5,144 nucleotides of DNA from JBBDNC01 sp040877875 (GTDB taxonomy: Bacteria > Bacteroidota > Rhodothermia > Balneolales > Balneolaceae), in contig JBBDNC010000068.1 of NCBI GenBank assembly GCA_040877875.1, positions 1-5,144 on the forward strand, given 5' to 3'. The translations under genes were made by a program, and so were the position numbers. Shown in pieces: positions 1 to 5,056 of this stretch (position 1 is the stretch's first letter; each line of letters opens with the position of its first letter). The notes below the pieces were generated by a model. The model did no database searches and was not told the origin of the DNA. It saw nothing but the letters and a program-made list of their open reading frames with translations.

Positions 1-748
1 CGGTGAGTTTGAACATCGGAGTATCCGTCTCATGATAAGCCAGGATAATCGTTCCTTTCCGCAATGCGAGGGATTTCAATTCCTCTCTGACTTCCATACT
101 TCGTTTCGGATCGAAATCATATTTAGCTGCGAATTTCCTGTTGATTTCACTTTTGGTTCCGATTACATCCCCCGCCATCAAATAGTTATCGGATCCGTTT
201 TCATAGAAAAGTGCCTGGGAATATTCCGTGTGTCCGCCGATTTTTTTTACCCGGATATCAGGGTAGGGCTGGTCTTCATCCTCCAGATAGTGCAGATCGG
301 CTTTCGCTTCAAGGAAATGAAGAAAATCAAGCTTGATTTCATCGTCCGTCACACCGTCCATGCCGATCAACTTCTCCCACTCCTTGCGTGATACCCAGAG
401 TTTTGCGTCGGGAAACGTCAGTTCCCAGTATCCGCTGGGCCTGCCCGCAAGTCCACCGAGGTGGTCATAATGGAGATGGCTTGCAAAAATATCGGTAATA
501 TCCAGTTCGCTCAGGTTGTGGCCGGCAAGATTCTGTTTGATGATTTCGGTTGAGGTATCCTCGCCGAAATCTCCCAGTCCCGCATCGAAAAGGATGTTAC
601 GGTTGTTCGTTTGAATCAGAAAAGGATTGATGGAGAGTTTGAGAGCTCCCTTTTCGGGCGGATCCTCCCGGCCGATGCTGACAAATTTTTTATCCAGCCC
701 GACTGAAAAAGTGCCTTCATAGAGGGGGGTAACATTTATGGACGGCAT
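1..748 (-). CDS. MBL-fold metallohydrolase (lactonase-like), C-terminus cut by window edge
   Basis: My translation of the minus strand from the ATG at 748 gives 249 open codons running off the left edge. It shows the full metal-ligand set of the metallo-beta-lactamase superfamily: SHLHYDHLGG (H91, H93, D95, H96), GGHTEYSQ (H173), MAGDVIG (D194) and AYHETD (H239). An early strand reading ILFDAGLGDFG (52-62) is also typical. This predicts a binuclear-zinc cytosolic hydrolase. The arrangement, with a long insert between H96 and H173 rich in W/K/E, is like the AHL-lactonase / generic MBL-hydrolase group, but the substrate cannot be read from sequence. The usual HTPGH around the fourth ligand is replaced by GGHTEYSQ. 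Only the last short stretch after H239 should be missing. It starts 2 bp after the phoH stop with an AAGGA-type ribosome site, so it is probably co-transcribed with phoH. The fold is sure; the specific role is unknown. Confidence 0.9.
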   Translation of the reverse strand, partial: MPSINVTPLYEGTFSVGLDKKFVSIGREDPPEKGALKLSINPFLIQTNNRNILFDAGLGDFGEDTSTEIIKQNLAGHNLSELDITDIFASHLHYDHLGGLAGRPSGYWELTFPDAKLWVSRKEWEKLIGMDGVTDDEIKLDFLHFLEAKADLHYLEDEDQPYPDIRVKKIGGHTEYSQALFYENGSDNYLMAGDVIGTKSEINRKFAAKYDFDPKRSMEVREELKSLALRKGTIILAYHETDTPMFKLT

Positions 749-750
749 TC

Positions 751-1716
751 TTAATTTCCTTTCCGTTTCCCTTTCCGGTTTTTGGCTTCGTATTTTTCAT
801 ACGCATCAATAATATCCCGCACCAGTTTATGCCGGACTACATCCCGCTGGTCCAGGTAGACGAAGGAGATCCCCTCAATGTTATCGAGGATTTGTTGAAT
901 AGAGATCAGGCCGGAGTGTTGTTTTCTCGGGAGATCCGATTGGGTGATGTCACCCGTAATAATGGCCCTGCTGTTAAAGCCGATTCTTGTGAGGAACATC
1001 TTCATCTGGGTATTGGTAGCGTTTTGGGCTTCATCCAGGATGACGAAAGCATTGTTCAGCGTTCTTCCCCGCATATAGGCGAGAGGTGCGATCTCGATAA
1101 TGTTTTTGGCCAGTTGAAATTCAAGTTTGTCATATTCGATCATTTCTTCAAGCGCATCATATAAGGGCCGGAGATAGGGATCGATTTTTTCCTTCAGGTC
1201 TCCCGGCAAAAACCCCAGGTTTTCTCCTGCTTCTACCGCGGGACGGGCGAGGATGATCTTTTTGACCTTCCTTTGTTTTAAAGCCTGAACGGCCAGAGCT
1301 ACCGAAGTAAACGTTTTACCGGTCCCTGCCGGGCCGATTGAAAAAACAATGTCATTATACTCTACCGCCTGAACGATTCTGCGCTGGCCGGGAGTTTTGG
1401 CTGTAATGGTTTCGCCCGTATGGGTATGAAGGATGATATCCCCGCTTTCCTGTTTAAACGGTTTGTCTTCCTTGGCAGCCTCTTCCACCCGTTCCTCAAG
1501 GGCCAGGAGCGTCTCGACGTCATCTCCCGTCACCTGCCTGTTTTTGCGGGCAATGGTCAACAATTCCTGAACGATATCTGTCAACATGCCAACTTCCCCT
1601 TCAGGACCGAGAACTTTAATTTTATTCCCTCTCACAGTAATCTTGGTGGATGGAAAGGCCTGGTCCAGCCGGGAAAGGTGTTGATCCTGAAAACCGAGGA
1701 TCAGAGTCGGATCCAC
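751..1716 (-). CDS. phoH: PhoH-family ATPase (YbeZ-like)
   Basis: The 321-residue frame has a Walker A motif GPAGTGKT (128-135), the family signature RPAVEAGENLGFLPGDL (158-174), a Walker B ILDEAQN (226-232) and the TGDITQSDLP segment (254-263). These define the cytosolic P-loop ATPases of the PhoH/YbeZ family. In other bacteria they are linked to RNA metabolism and to the rRNA endonuclease YbeY; no ybeY is in this window. The N-terminal 1-100 region is the family's small KH-like part (KITVRGNKIKVLG), and the C-terminus ends in a basic tail KNRKGKRKGN. Length is about normal. The start is uncertain: GTG at 1716 is the only canonical start in frame, but family-like sequence (EEVIYIKDVDPTLILG) begins upstream, where the frame stays open to a stop at 1783-1785. 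An ATC at 1746 would give (M)AEEVIYIKDV, the expected N-terminus. No clear ribosome site precedes either codon. The MBL gene follows after 2 bp. Confidence 0.95.
   Translation of the reverse strand: MDPTLILGFQDQHLSRLDQAFPSTKITVRGNKIKVLGPEGEVGMLTDIVQELLTIARKNRQVTGDDVETLLALEERVEEAAKEDKPFKQESGDIILHTHTGETITAKTPGQRRIVQAVEYNDIVFSIGPAGTGKTFTSVALAVQALKQRKVKKIILARPAVEAGENLGFLPGDLKEKIDPYLRPLYDALEEMIEYDKLEFQLAKNIIEIAPLAYMRGRTLNNAFVILDEAQNATNTQMKMFLTRIGFNSRAIITGDITQSDLPRKQHSGLISIQQILDNIEGISFVYLDQRDVVRHKLVRDIIDAYEKYEAKNRKGKRKGN
757..762 (-). promoter_or_regulatory. Ribosome binding site of the MBL hydrolase gene
   Basis: On the minus strand AAAGGA lies 8 nt before the ATG at 748, inside the 3' end of phoH. 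It supports this start and coupled translation of the two genes. The purine-rich end of phoH, which encodes a basic K/R/G tail, supplies the site. Confidence 0.6.
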
Positions 1717-1801
1717 ATCTTTAATGTAGATGACTTCTTCTGCGATTTTGCTTGCTGTATCGATAGTAAAGCTTTTAGGAAATTAAAATTGATAATTTAA
1801 C

Positions 1802-1815
1802 CCGCCGCCTGGCGG
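1802..1815 (-). terminator. Possible short GC hairpin terminator after rpe
   Basis: CCGCC (1802-1806) and GGCGG (1811-1815) form a 5-bp GC stem with a four-base loop. On the minus strand the stem is followed by GGGTTAAATTATC, a weak U-tract, so it could end the PASTA-rpe transcript before phoH. On the plus strand it is followed by a run of A. The stem is short and the tail impure. Confidence 0.3.
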
Positions 1816-1885
1816 AAAAAAAGTAAGATCGAAGAATATAAATTGCCGGCTGCAGAAAAGAAGTTCAACCGGGCGATTGCGGTAG

Positions 1886-1924
1886 AGAATGGATGGCCGC
1901 GTCATAGATTGACGGATCCATTTT
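1886..1924. repeat. Interrupted inverted repeat downstream of rpe
   Basis: Outer arms AATGGAT (1888-1894) and ATCCATT (1916-1922), extendable by a G-U and an A-U pair, enclose inner arms CGTCA (1900-1904) and TGACG (1910-1914) around a 5-nt loop. One side has a 5-nt bulge and the other a 1-nt bulge. It begins 35 nt past the rpe stop. No U-run follows on the minus strand, so an intrinsic terminator is unlikely; it may protect the 3' end or be a dispersed repeat. Confidence 0.4.
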
Positions 1925-1958
1925 CCGAGACTACCCGGATGATAAATTTCTAACCTCA

Positions 1959-2648
1959 TTAAACGAGATCTGTTCGTCCGAGGTTTGCTTCGTCCCGCAA
2001 TTCGCCGATTCGTTCCGAAATGTCTTCGGCCTTGAATATACTGCTTCCGGCCACCAATACATCCACACCGGCGCGAACAAGTTTTTGAATATTATTTCGT
2101 CTGACTCCCCCGTCTATTTCAATCAGAAATTCCAGCCCCCGTTCACTTCGCAGTTGCAGGAGCTGTTGAATTTTGTTATAACTTGACTCAATGAATTTTT
2201 GTCCGCCGAATCCCGGATTGACCGTCATGATCAACACCAGATCCGATTCACTCAATACCGGTTCGATGTGGGAAACAGGGGTTCCCGGATTGATTACAAC
2301 TCCTGTCATACAGCCATGGTTCCGGATGATTTGGAGGGTTCCGTGCAAATGAGGGCAGGTTTCGTAATGCACGGAAATAAGATCCGCTCCTGCCTCGGCA
2401 AAAGATTCGATATACAAATCCGGTTTTTCAATCATCAGGTGTACGTCCAGGTAGGCTTCCGGGGCAGCTTTGCGAACAGCACGGACCACACCGGGGCCAA
2501 AACTGATATTCGGCACGAAATGTCCGTCCATAATATCACAATGAATCCAGCTTATATCACTTTTCAGGCATTCTTCAATGTCTGAACCGAGCCGGGTATA
2601 ATCCGCAGCTAAAATAGACGGTGCAAGTATCGGAAGTTGAAATTCCAT
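1959..2648 (-). CDS. rpe: Ribulose-phosphate 3-epimerase
   Basis: Rpe interconverts D-ribulose 5-phosphate and D-xylulose 5-phosphate in the cytosolic pentose-phosphate pathway. The 229-residue protein has the family's usual length and all its motifs in order: LAPSILAADYTRLG (8-21), IHCDIMDGHFVPN (35-47), DVHLMIEKP (68-76), GVVINPGTP (116-124), MTVNPGFGGQKFIE (141-154), LIEIDGGV (175-182) and VLVAGSSIF (197-205). Metal ligands H36, D38, H70 and D179 are present, with D38 and D179 as the expected acid/base pair, so the enzyme should be active. The phosphate-binding glycine loops (146-149, 180-181 and 201-203) are intact. Its ATG overlaps the stop of the upstream PASTA gene by one base (TAATG), and a clear AGGAG lies 8 nt upstream, so translation is coupled. 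No catalytic or structural oddity is visible. Confidence 0.97.
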   Translation of the reverse strand: MEFQLPILAPSILAADYTRLGSDIEECLKSDISWIHCDIMDGHFVPNISFGPGVVRAVRKAAPEAYLDVHLMIEKPDLYIESFAEAGADLISVHYETCPHLHGTLQIIRNHGCMTGVVINPGTPVSHIEPVLSESDLVLIMTVNPGFGGQKFIESSYNKIQQLLQLRSERGLEFLIEIDGGVRRNNIQKLVRAGVDVLVAGSSIFKAEDISERIGELRDEANLGRTDLV

Positions 2649-3490
2649 TATGGATTCTCCTGTTGAGGGTTTGGATCCGGCAGATTTTCATCCGTCGTAT
2701 CCGTTGCTGTGGTGTCAGACATGACCGGCCCGGTTTCTACTTCCTCTTTAAGATCAAATCGTTCGGAGACAATCAGGGTCAGGGTGTCGCTTTCCCTTAT
2801 TTCCGGACCTTCCGGCTCCCGTGCGATGATCGTATTCGGCGGAAAATCCCGGGTCGGCTGAAATCGGATTTCAACACGTAAGCCTTCTTCAAGGATTTTT
2901 TGCTGGGCTTCGGGCAGGCTGAGGCCGACAACTTCAGGGACCCGGATCATTCGGCCTGCGAGTCCGTCGCTCACTGTCAGGTCAATGGTCGTTTCGACAT
3001 CCACCGTATCTCCTGCCGGAATGGATTGTCGTATAACCGCCCTGAAACGGCCCGAGTCATAGCTGATGGTGCCTATATTCAAACCGTAGTTCTCAAGTTG
3101 AATCCGTGCATTTCGAAGAGACATGTTGACGACGTCCGGCACGACTACGGTCGGCCGCTCGGCGGTGTTGACCGTCAGGTAAACTTTTCGGTCGGGTTTC
3201 ACGATCTGCCGGGCTGGAGGTGCCTGGTCGATGATATAATCAGCCGGGTAGGCACTGTGAGCGCGCCGGTCAAGAATCTCGTGCCGCAACCCGTATTGAT
3301 CGAGGATCGATACGGCTTCCTCCAATGACACTTTTGTGACATCCGGTAGGGTTACCCCTTCATTGTATTGGGTATAGGCCGGCATCAACCAGAAATCGAT
3401 CAGGATGAGGAACAGGATTCCCGCAGTAATGATACCCGAAACCCATGCGTAAAATTTTTTACTTGTCAATATTTTTTTAATCCGGTCCAT
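2648..3490 (-). CDS. Single-pass membrane protein with three PASTA domains
   Basis: This 280-residue protein has a short basic N-terminus (DRIKKILTSKK), one transmembrane helix (about 14-37) and then three PASTA-like repeats at about 45-110, 113-175 and 182-243. The repeats carry recognisable P-D/E-V starts (LPDVTKVSLEEA, VPDVVNMSLRNA, VPEVVGLSLPEA) and the I-x-Q/R-x-P-x-x-G/R turn (IIDQAPPAR, IRQSIPAG, IAREPEGP). A 35-residue acidic, T/P-rich tail (246-280) follows. PASTA domains bind peptidoglycan fragments or muropeptides on PknB-type kinases and some penicillin-binding proteins. Here there is no kinase or transpeptidase domain, so it is a stand-alone periplasmic sensor or scaffold of unknown partner. 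Stand-alone PASTA proteins of this shape are common in Bacteroidota and relatives. It is the first gene of a two-gene operon with rpe. No Shine-Dalgarno precedes the ATG at 3490; the leader AAACCGTATTTTCATTTT is AT-rich. Confidence 0.9.
   Translation of the reverse strand: MDRIKKILTSKKFYAWVSGIITAGILFLILIDFWLMPAYTQYNEGVTLPDVTKVSLEEAVSILDQYGLRHEILDRRAHSAYPADYIIDQAPPARQIVKPDRKVYLTVNTAERPTVVVPDVVNMSLRNARIQLENYGLNIGTISYDSGRFRAVIRQSIPAGDTVDVETTIDLTVSDGLAGRMIRVPEVVGLSLPEAQQKILEEGLRVEIRFQPTRDFPPNTIIAREPEGPEIRESDTLTLIVSERFDLKEEVETGPVMSDTTATDTTDENLPDPNPQQENP
2657..2662 (-). promoter_or_regulatory. Ribosome binding site of rpe
   Basis: CAGGAG on the minus strand ends 8 nt before the rpe ATG at 2648, inside the last codons of the PASTA gene. 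It is the clearest Shine-Dalgarno in the window and fixes the rpe start at the TAATG overlap. Confidence 0.75.
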
Positions 3491-3572
3491 AAAATGAAAA
3501 TACGGTTTTCAAACGTGAAACGTAAGATGGCAGAACAGAACTACTTTGCTTTTGAATTCAGGGGCATCATCG
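3491..3572 (-). promoter_or_regulatory. Presumed promoter and leader region of the PASTA-rpe operon
   Basis: These 82 bp separate the PASTA start from the repeat block and must hold the operon promoter unless the repeats supply it. On the minus strand TACGTTTC is one base from the Bacteroidota -7 box TAnnTTTG, followed by CACGTTTG, but I see no matching upstream TTTG box. A small inverted repeat (TTTCA-AACG-TGAAA) lies in the leader. Evidence for a specific promoter is weak. Confidence 0.3.
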
Positions 3573-3764
3573 GATCCACGAACACACCTTGGGGCTTGTT
3601 CTATGAACATACCCCGGGACTAGTTCCGCGAACACACCCCGGGNNNNNNNNNNNNNNNNNNNNNNNNNNNNNNNNNNNNNNNNNNNNNNNNNNNNNNNNN
3701 NNNNNNNNNNNNNNNNNNNNNNNNNNNNNNNNNNNNNNNNNNNGTTCCGCGAACACACCCCGGG
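3573..3764 (+). repeat. Tandem array of 25-bp units (21-bp core plus 4-bp spacer)
   Basis: Four copies of a 21-bp core are visible, at 3573-3593, 3598-3618, 3623-3643 and, after a run of N, 3744-3764. The first three are exactly 25 bp apart. The core is GTTCnnnGAAC followed by AYACCCCGGG. The third and fourth copies are identical; the first and second each match the third at 17 of 21 positions. Three-base centres are CAC, TAT, CGC and CGC; the 4-bp spacers after the copies are GCTT, ACTA, unknown and TATA. A 25-bp period is not a multiple of three and no coding function is likely. The true copy number is hidden by the gap. Confidence 0.85.
3644..3743. other. Assembly gap (100 N)
   Basis: The run of N is exactly 100 bases, the usual placeholder for a scaffold gap of unknown length. 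It starts immediately after one complete 21-bp repeat core and ends immediately before an identical one. The real sequence may therefore be shorter, longer or absent, and reading frames drawn across it are meaningless. Confidence 0.97.
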
Positions 3765-3795
3765 TATAACCAAGCCGGCTGACGCCTACTTGGCT

Positions 3796-3825
3796 ATTCC
3801 ATCCCCTCTCGAGAGGGGATGGAAT
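3796..3825. repeat. Perfect 30-bp palindrome, CTCGAG-centred
   Basis: ATTCCATCCCCTCTC (3796-3810) is followed directly by its exact reverse complement (3811-3825). The central 18 bp, TCCCCTCTCGAGAGGGGA, recur 48 bp away at 3850-3867. As RNA or extruded DNA it would form a long GC-rich stem. It lies in the 3' region of the DUF5683-like gene and upstream of the PASTA operon. Confidence 0.9.
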
Positions 3826-3849
3826 GGACCTGATCAATGACCCGAAAAC

Positions 3850-3867
3850 TCCCCTCTCGAGAGGGGA
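3850..3867. repeat. Perfect 18-bp palindrome, second copy of the CTCGAG core
   Basis: TCCCCTCTCGAGAGGGGA is self-complementary and identical to the core of the palindrome at 3796-3825. On the minus strand it is followed by GTTTTCGGG, so with its short U-run it could act as a weak terminator for the DUF5683-like gene. The zero-base loop means the real stem would be a few pairs shorter. Confidence 0.85.
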
Positions 3868-3868
3868 C

Positions 3869-3890
3869 GGCCTTCCGCTTGCGGAAGGCC
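3869..3890. repeat. Strong hairpin with 10-bp GC-rich arms
   Basis: GGCCTTCCGC (3869-3878) and GCGGAAGGCC (3881-3890) are exact reverse complements around TT, giving a 9-bp stem with a CTTG loop. It sits one base from the 18-bp palindrome and overlaps the inverted copy of the tandem core by two bases. No U-run follows on either strand, so alone it is not a standard terminator; it looks like part of a compound repeat. Confidence 0.85.
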
Positions 3891-3909
3891 CGGGGTGTGT
3901 TTGTGGATA
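3889..3909 (-). repeat. Inverted copy of the 21-bp tandem core
   Basis: Read on the minus strand this is TATCCACAAAC followed by ACACCCCGGG. It matches the outermost left copy (3573-3593) at 17 of 21 positions, including the shared ATCCAC, and copy three at 17 of 21. It is therefore an imperfect inverted repeat closing the block on the right. Confidence 0.8.
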
Positions 3910-3929
3910 CAGTAACTTCTCTTCATTCA

Positions 3930-3950
3930 GAGGTGAAGTACTTTTCACTC
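3930..3950 (-). terminator. Weak hairpin after the DUF5683-like gene
   Basis: GTGAA (3933-3937) and TTCAC (3944-3948) pair around a 6-nt loop 11 nt beyond the gene's stop; GAG/CTC at the outer edge can add pairs with a bulge. There is no U-run on the minus strand, so it is a marginal terminator candidate, less likely than the palindromes further downstream. Confidence 0.2.
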
Positions 3951-3958
3951 CTGCCTTC

Positions 3959-5056
3959 TTAAAAGCGAACCACAAGGTGAAAAAAATGCAACGGATTTTC
4001 ACCGGTTGACACTTCCAGGTTGTGATTTCTTAAGTTGACGGTAAAAAATGCATCCAATGCGGAAACAAAATGATTCAATATCAAGAGAGACAACCAAGTA
4101 TTCGAACGTCTGAAATCGTCGTTAAATTGTTTCGACTGCTTCGCACCGGTGTGGAAGTAGGGACTGGCATACTGCCCGTTTCGATCAATTTTAAAGGGGT
4201 CCGTACCCTGTAAGGTGTGAAATTCATAATAATCCCTCCATCCCCCGGAGTACTGATAGTATTTACTGATCAGTTCATAATATTGTTGGGAACCGTATCT
4301 GTCGAGCCGGTGTGAAAAATTTCCGGCGGAGAGGTTATCCGGAGTGATATATGGAGTTTCCCTCTCAACACGGTTCAATAATTCCCGATTTACCCGGTTC
4401 CAGTCACTCGCAATATTAAAGGATGGCGTGACTCCTTCCATGCTTTCCCGAAGAGGGCCGAGATGCGGGTTGCTCAGGTCATTTTTGTCGTGATATCTGA
4501 TGATCCAGTTTGCATACTGAACGACACTCCAGTTCTCATCGGCATATTTACGGTAATCCCTTTCCCCGGCACGTCCCTTGTTGAGGTAATCAAAATGAGT
4601 ATAAAGCGCAGCCGATTCTACGGTGAAGTAGAGTGCCGCCCGCAGCCAATTACCTTGTATCGCCTGGGCTGAGCCCGGCAGAATCGCCGAACTCAGCCAT
4701 GCCGCTCCCGGTTTTTGGCGTATCCATTCCCCCGGTCCGCCAGGTGAAGAATCTGAAAAGCGAAACATCACGGGAGTAATCAAATCGGATGGGCCGGGCT
4801 TTGAAGATTGTTGAAAGCTGTTTATTGATAAGAGGGTATCAGCAGAGATACCGGCAGGATTATTTTTCACGGTGGACAAGTCTGCCGGATGGGCAGCCGT
4901 GAAATCAGGATTGAAAAGAGCCCCGGGGGGATCTTGCCCGATTTGTGGTTTGGAGTATGAATGGGGGAGTTCCACCCCGTTCACTGCCTGTGCAGTCAAA
5001 TGCAATGGCAAGATGAGTTCAACCGCCAGGAAAAAGATCATTCGAACAATCATCAT
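3959..5056 (-). CDS. Secreted DUF5683-like envelope protein
   Basis: The 365-residue protein starts with a signal peptide (MMIVRMIFFLAVELILPLHLTAQA, hydrophobic 6-20, likely cleavage after AQA at 24). A low-complexity P/S/D-rich linker spans about 25-110. The conserved part begins with KPGAAWLSSAILPGSAQAIQGNWLRAALYFTVESAAL (115-151), which is the P-x-x-A-x-x-S-A-x-x-P-G-x-x-Q-x-x-x-G-x-W start of DUF5683. It ends with LLILNHFVSALDAFFTVNLRNHN (324-346), the family's second hydrophobic signature. The two are separated by about 170 charged, Y/W/N-rich residues, longer than in the compact family members. The protein ends in VVRF, an aromatic end typical of outer-membrane-associated proteins. Function is unknown; envelope location is inferred. 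The frame is intact, and its stop lies 49 bp from the repeat block. Two adjacent ATGs (5056 and 5053) are possible starts; neither has a clear ribosome site. Confidence 0.75.
   Translation of the reverse strand: MMIVRMIFFLAVELILPLHLTAQAVNGVELPHSYSKPQIGQDPPGALFNPDFTAAHPADLSTVKNNPAGISADTLLSINSFQQSSKPGPSDLITPVMFRFSDSSPGGPGEWIRQKPGAAWLSSAILPGSAQAIQGNWLRAALYFTVESAALYTHFDYLNKGRAGERDYRKYADENWSVVQYANWIIRYHDKNDLSNPHLGPLRESMEGVTPSFNIASDWNRVNRELLNRVERETPYITPDNLSAGNFSHRLDRYGSQQYYELISKYYQYSGGWRDYYEFHTLQGTDPFKIDRNGQYASPYFHTGAKQSKQFNDDFRRSNTWLSLLILNHFVSALDAFFTVNLRNHNLEVSTGENPLHFFHLVVRF

Larger units (their letters stand above)
1717..1958. other. Intergenic region between rpe and phoH
   Basis: This 242-bp stretch contains no convincing gene. 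A tiny 18-codon minus-strand frame (MDPSIYDAAIHSLPQSPG, then stop) has no family resemblance. The low-coordinate part, up to 1782, is open in the phoH frame and probably includes the true phoH N-terminus. Two inverted repeats, at 1886-1924 and 1802-1815, are listed separately. The AT-rich stretch at about 1780-1800 could hold a phoH promoter, but I do not see a clear consensus. Confidence 0.5.
3573..3909. mobile_element. Composite repeat block, possible MITE/REP-like element
   Basis: The block begins and ends with oppositely oriented copies of the same 21-bp core. Inside it holds further direct copies, two palindromes with a common 18-bp core, and a 22-nt hairpin. It has no coding potential. 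This layout fits a non-autonomous mobile element or a REP/BIME-like dispersed repeat. I find no target-site duplication at 3566-3572 versus 3910-3916, and no transposase in the window, so mobility is an inference. Confidence 0.4.

Noticed and set aside
32..391. Plus-strand 119-codon frame at the left edge
   Set aside because: It is antisense to the MBL hydrolase, whose complete ligand set is in the opposite frame.
829..1800. Plus-strand frames of 111 and 126 codons opposite phoH
   Set aside because: They lie antisense to a well-conserved ATPase with intact motifs, and their translations resemble no family.
1866..1924. Small 18-codon minus-strand frame between rpe and phoH
   Set aside because: It overlaps the inverted repeat, has no ribosome site and no recognisable sequence.
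2199..3328. Plus-strand frames opposite rpe and the PASTA gene
   Set aside because: They are shadows of well-supported minus-strand genes; no motif or ribosome site supports them.
2648..3490. Truncated PknB-type kinase or penicillin-binding protein
   Set aside because: A short cytoplasmic N-terminus goes straight into the membrane helix with its own ATG; no remnant of a kinase or transpeptidase domain lies upstream.
3598..3608. LexA/SOS operator (GAAC/GTTC motifs)
   Set aside because: Gram-positive LexA sites are GAAC-n4-GTTC and alphaproteobacterial ones are direct GTTC-n7-GTTC. Here the order is GTTC-n3-GAAC with tandem repetition, and the neighbouring genes are not SOS genes.
3573..3764. 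CRISPR array
   Set aside because: The spacers are only 4 bp, the cores are imperfect, and there are no cas genes; this is a short tandem repeat.
3368..4002. Open frames on both strands running through the repeat block
   Set aside because: They cross 100 Ns or translate palindromes, and overlap the real ends of the PASTA and DUF5683-like genes. They show no recognisable protein features.
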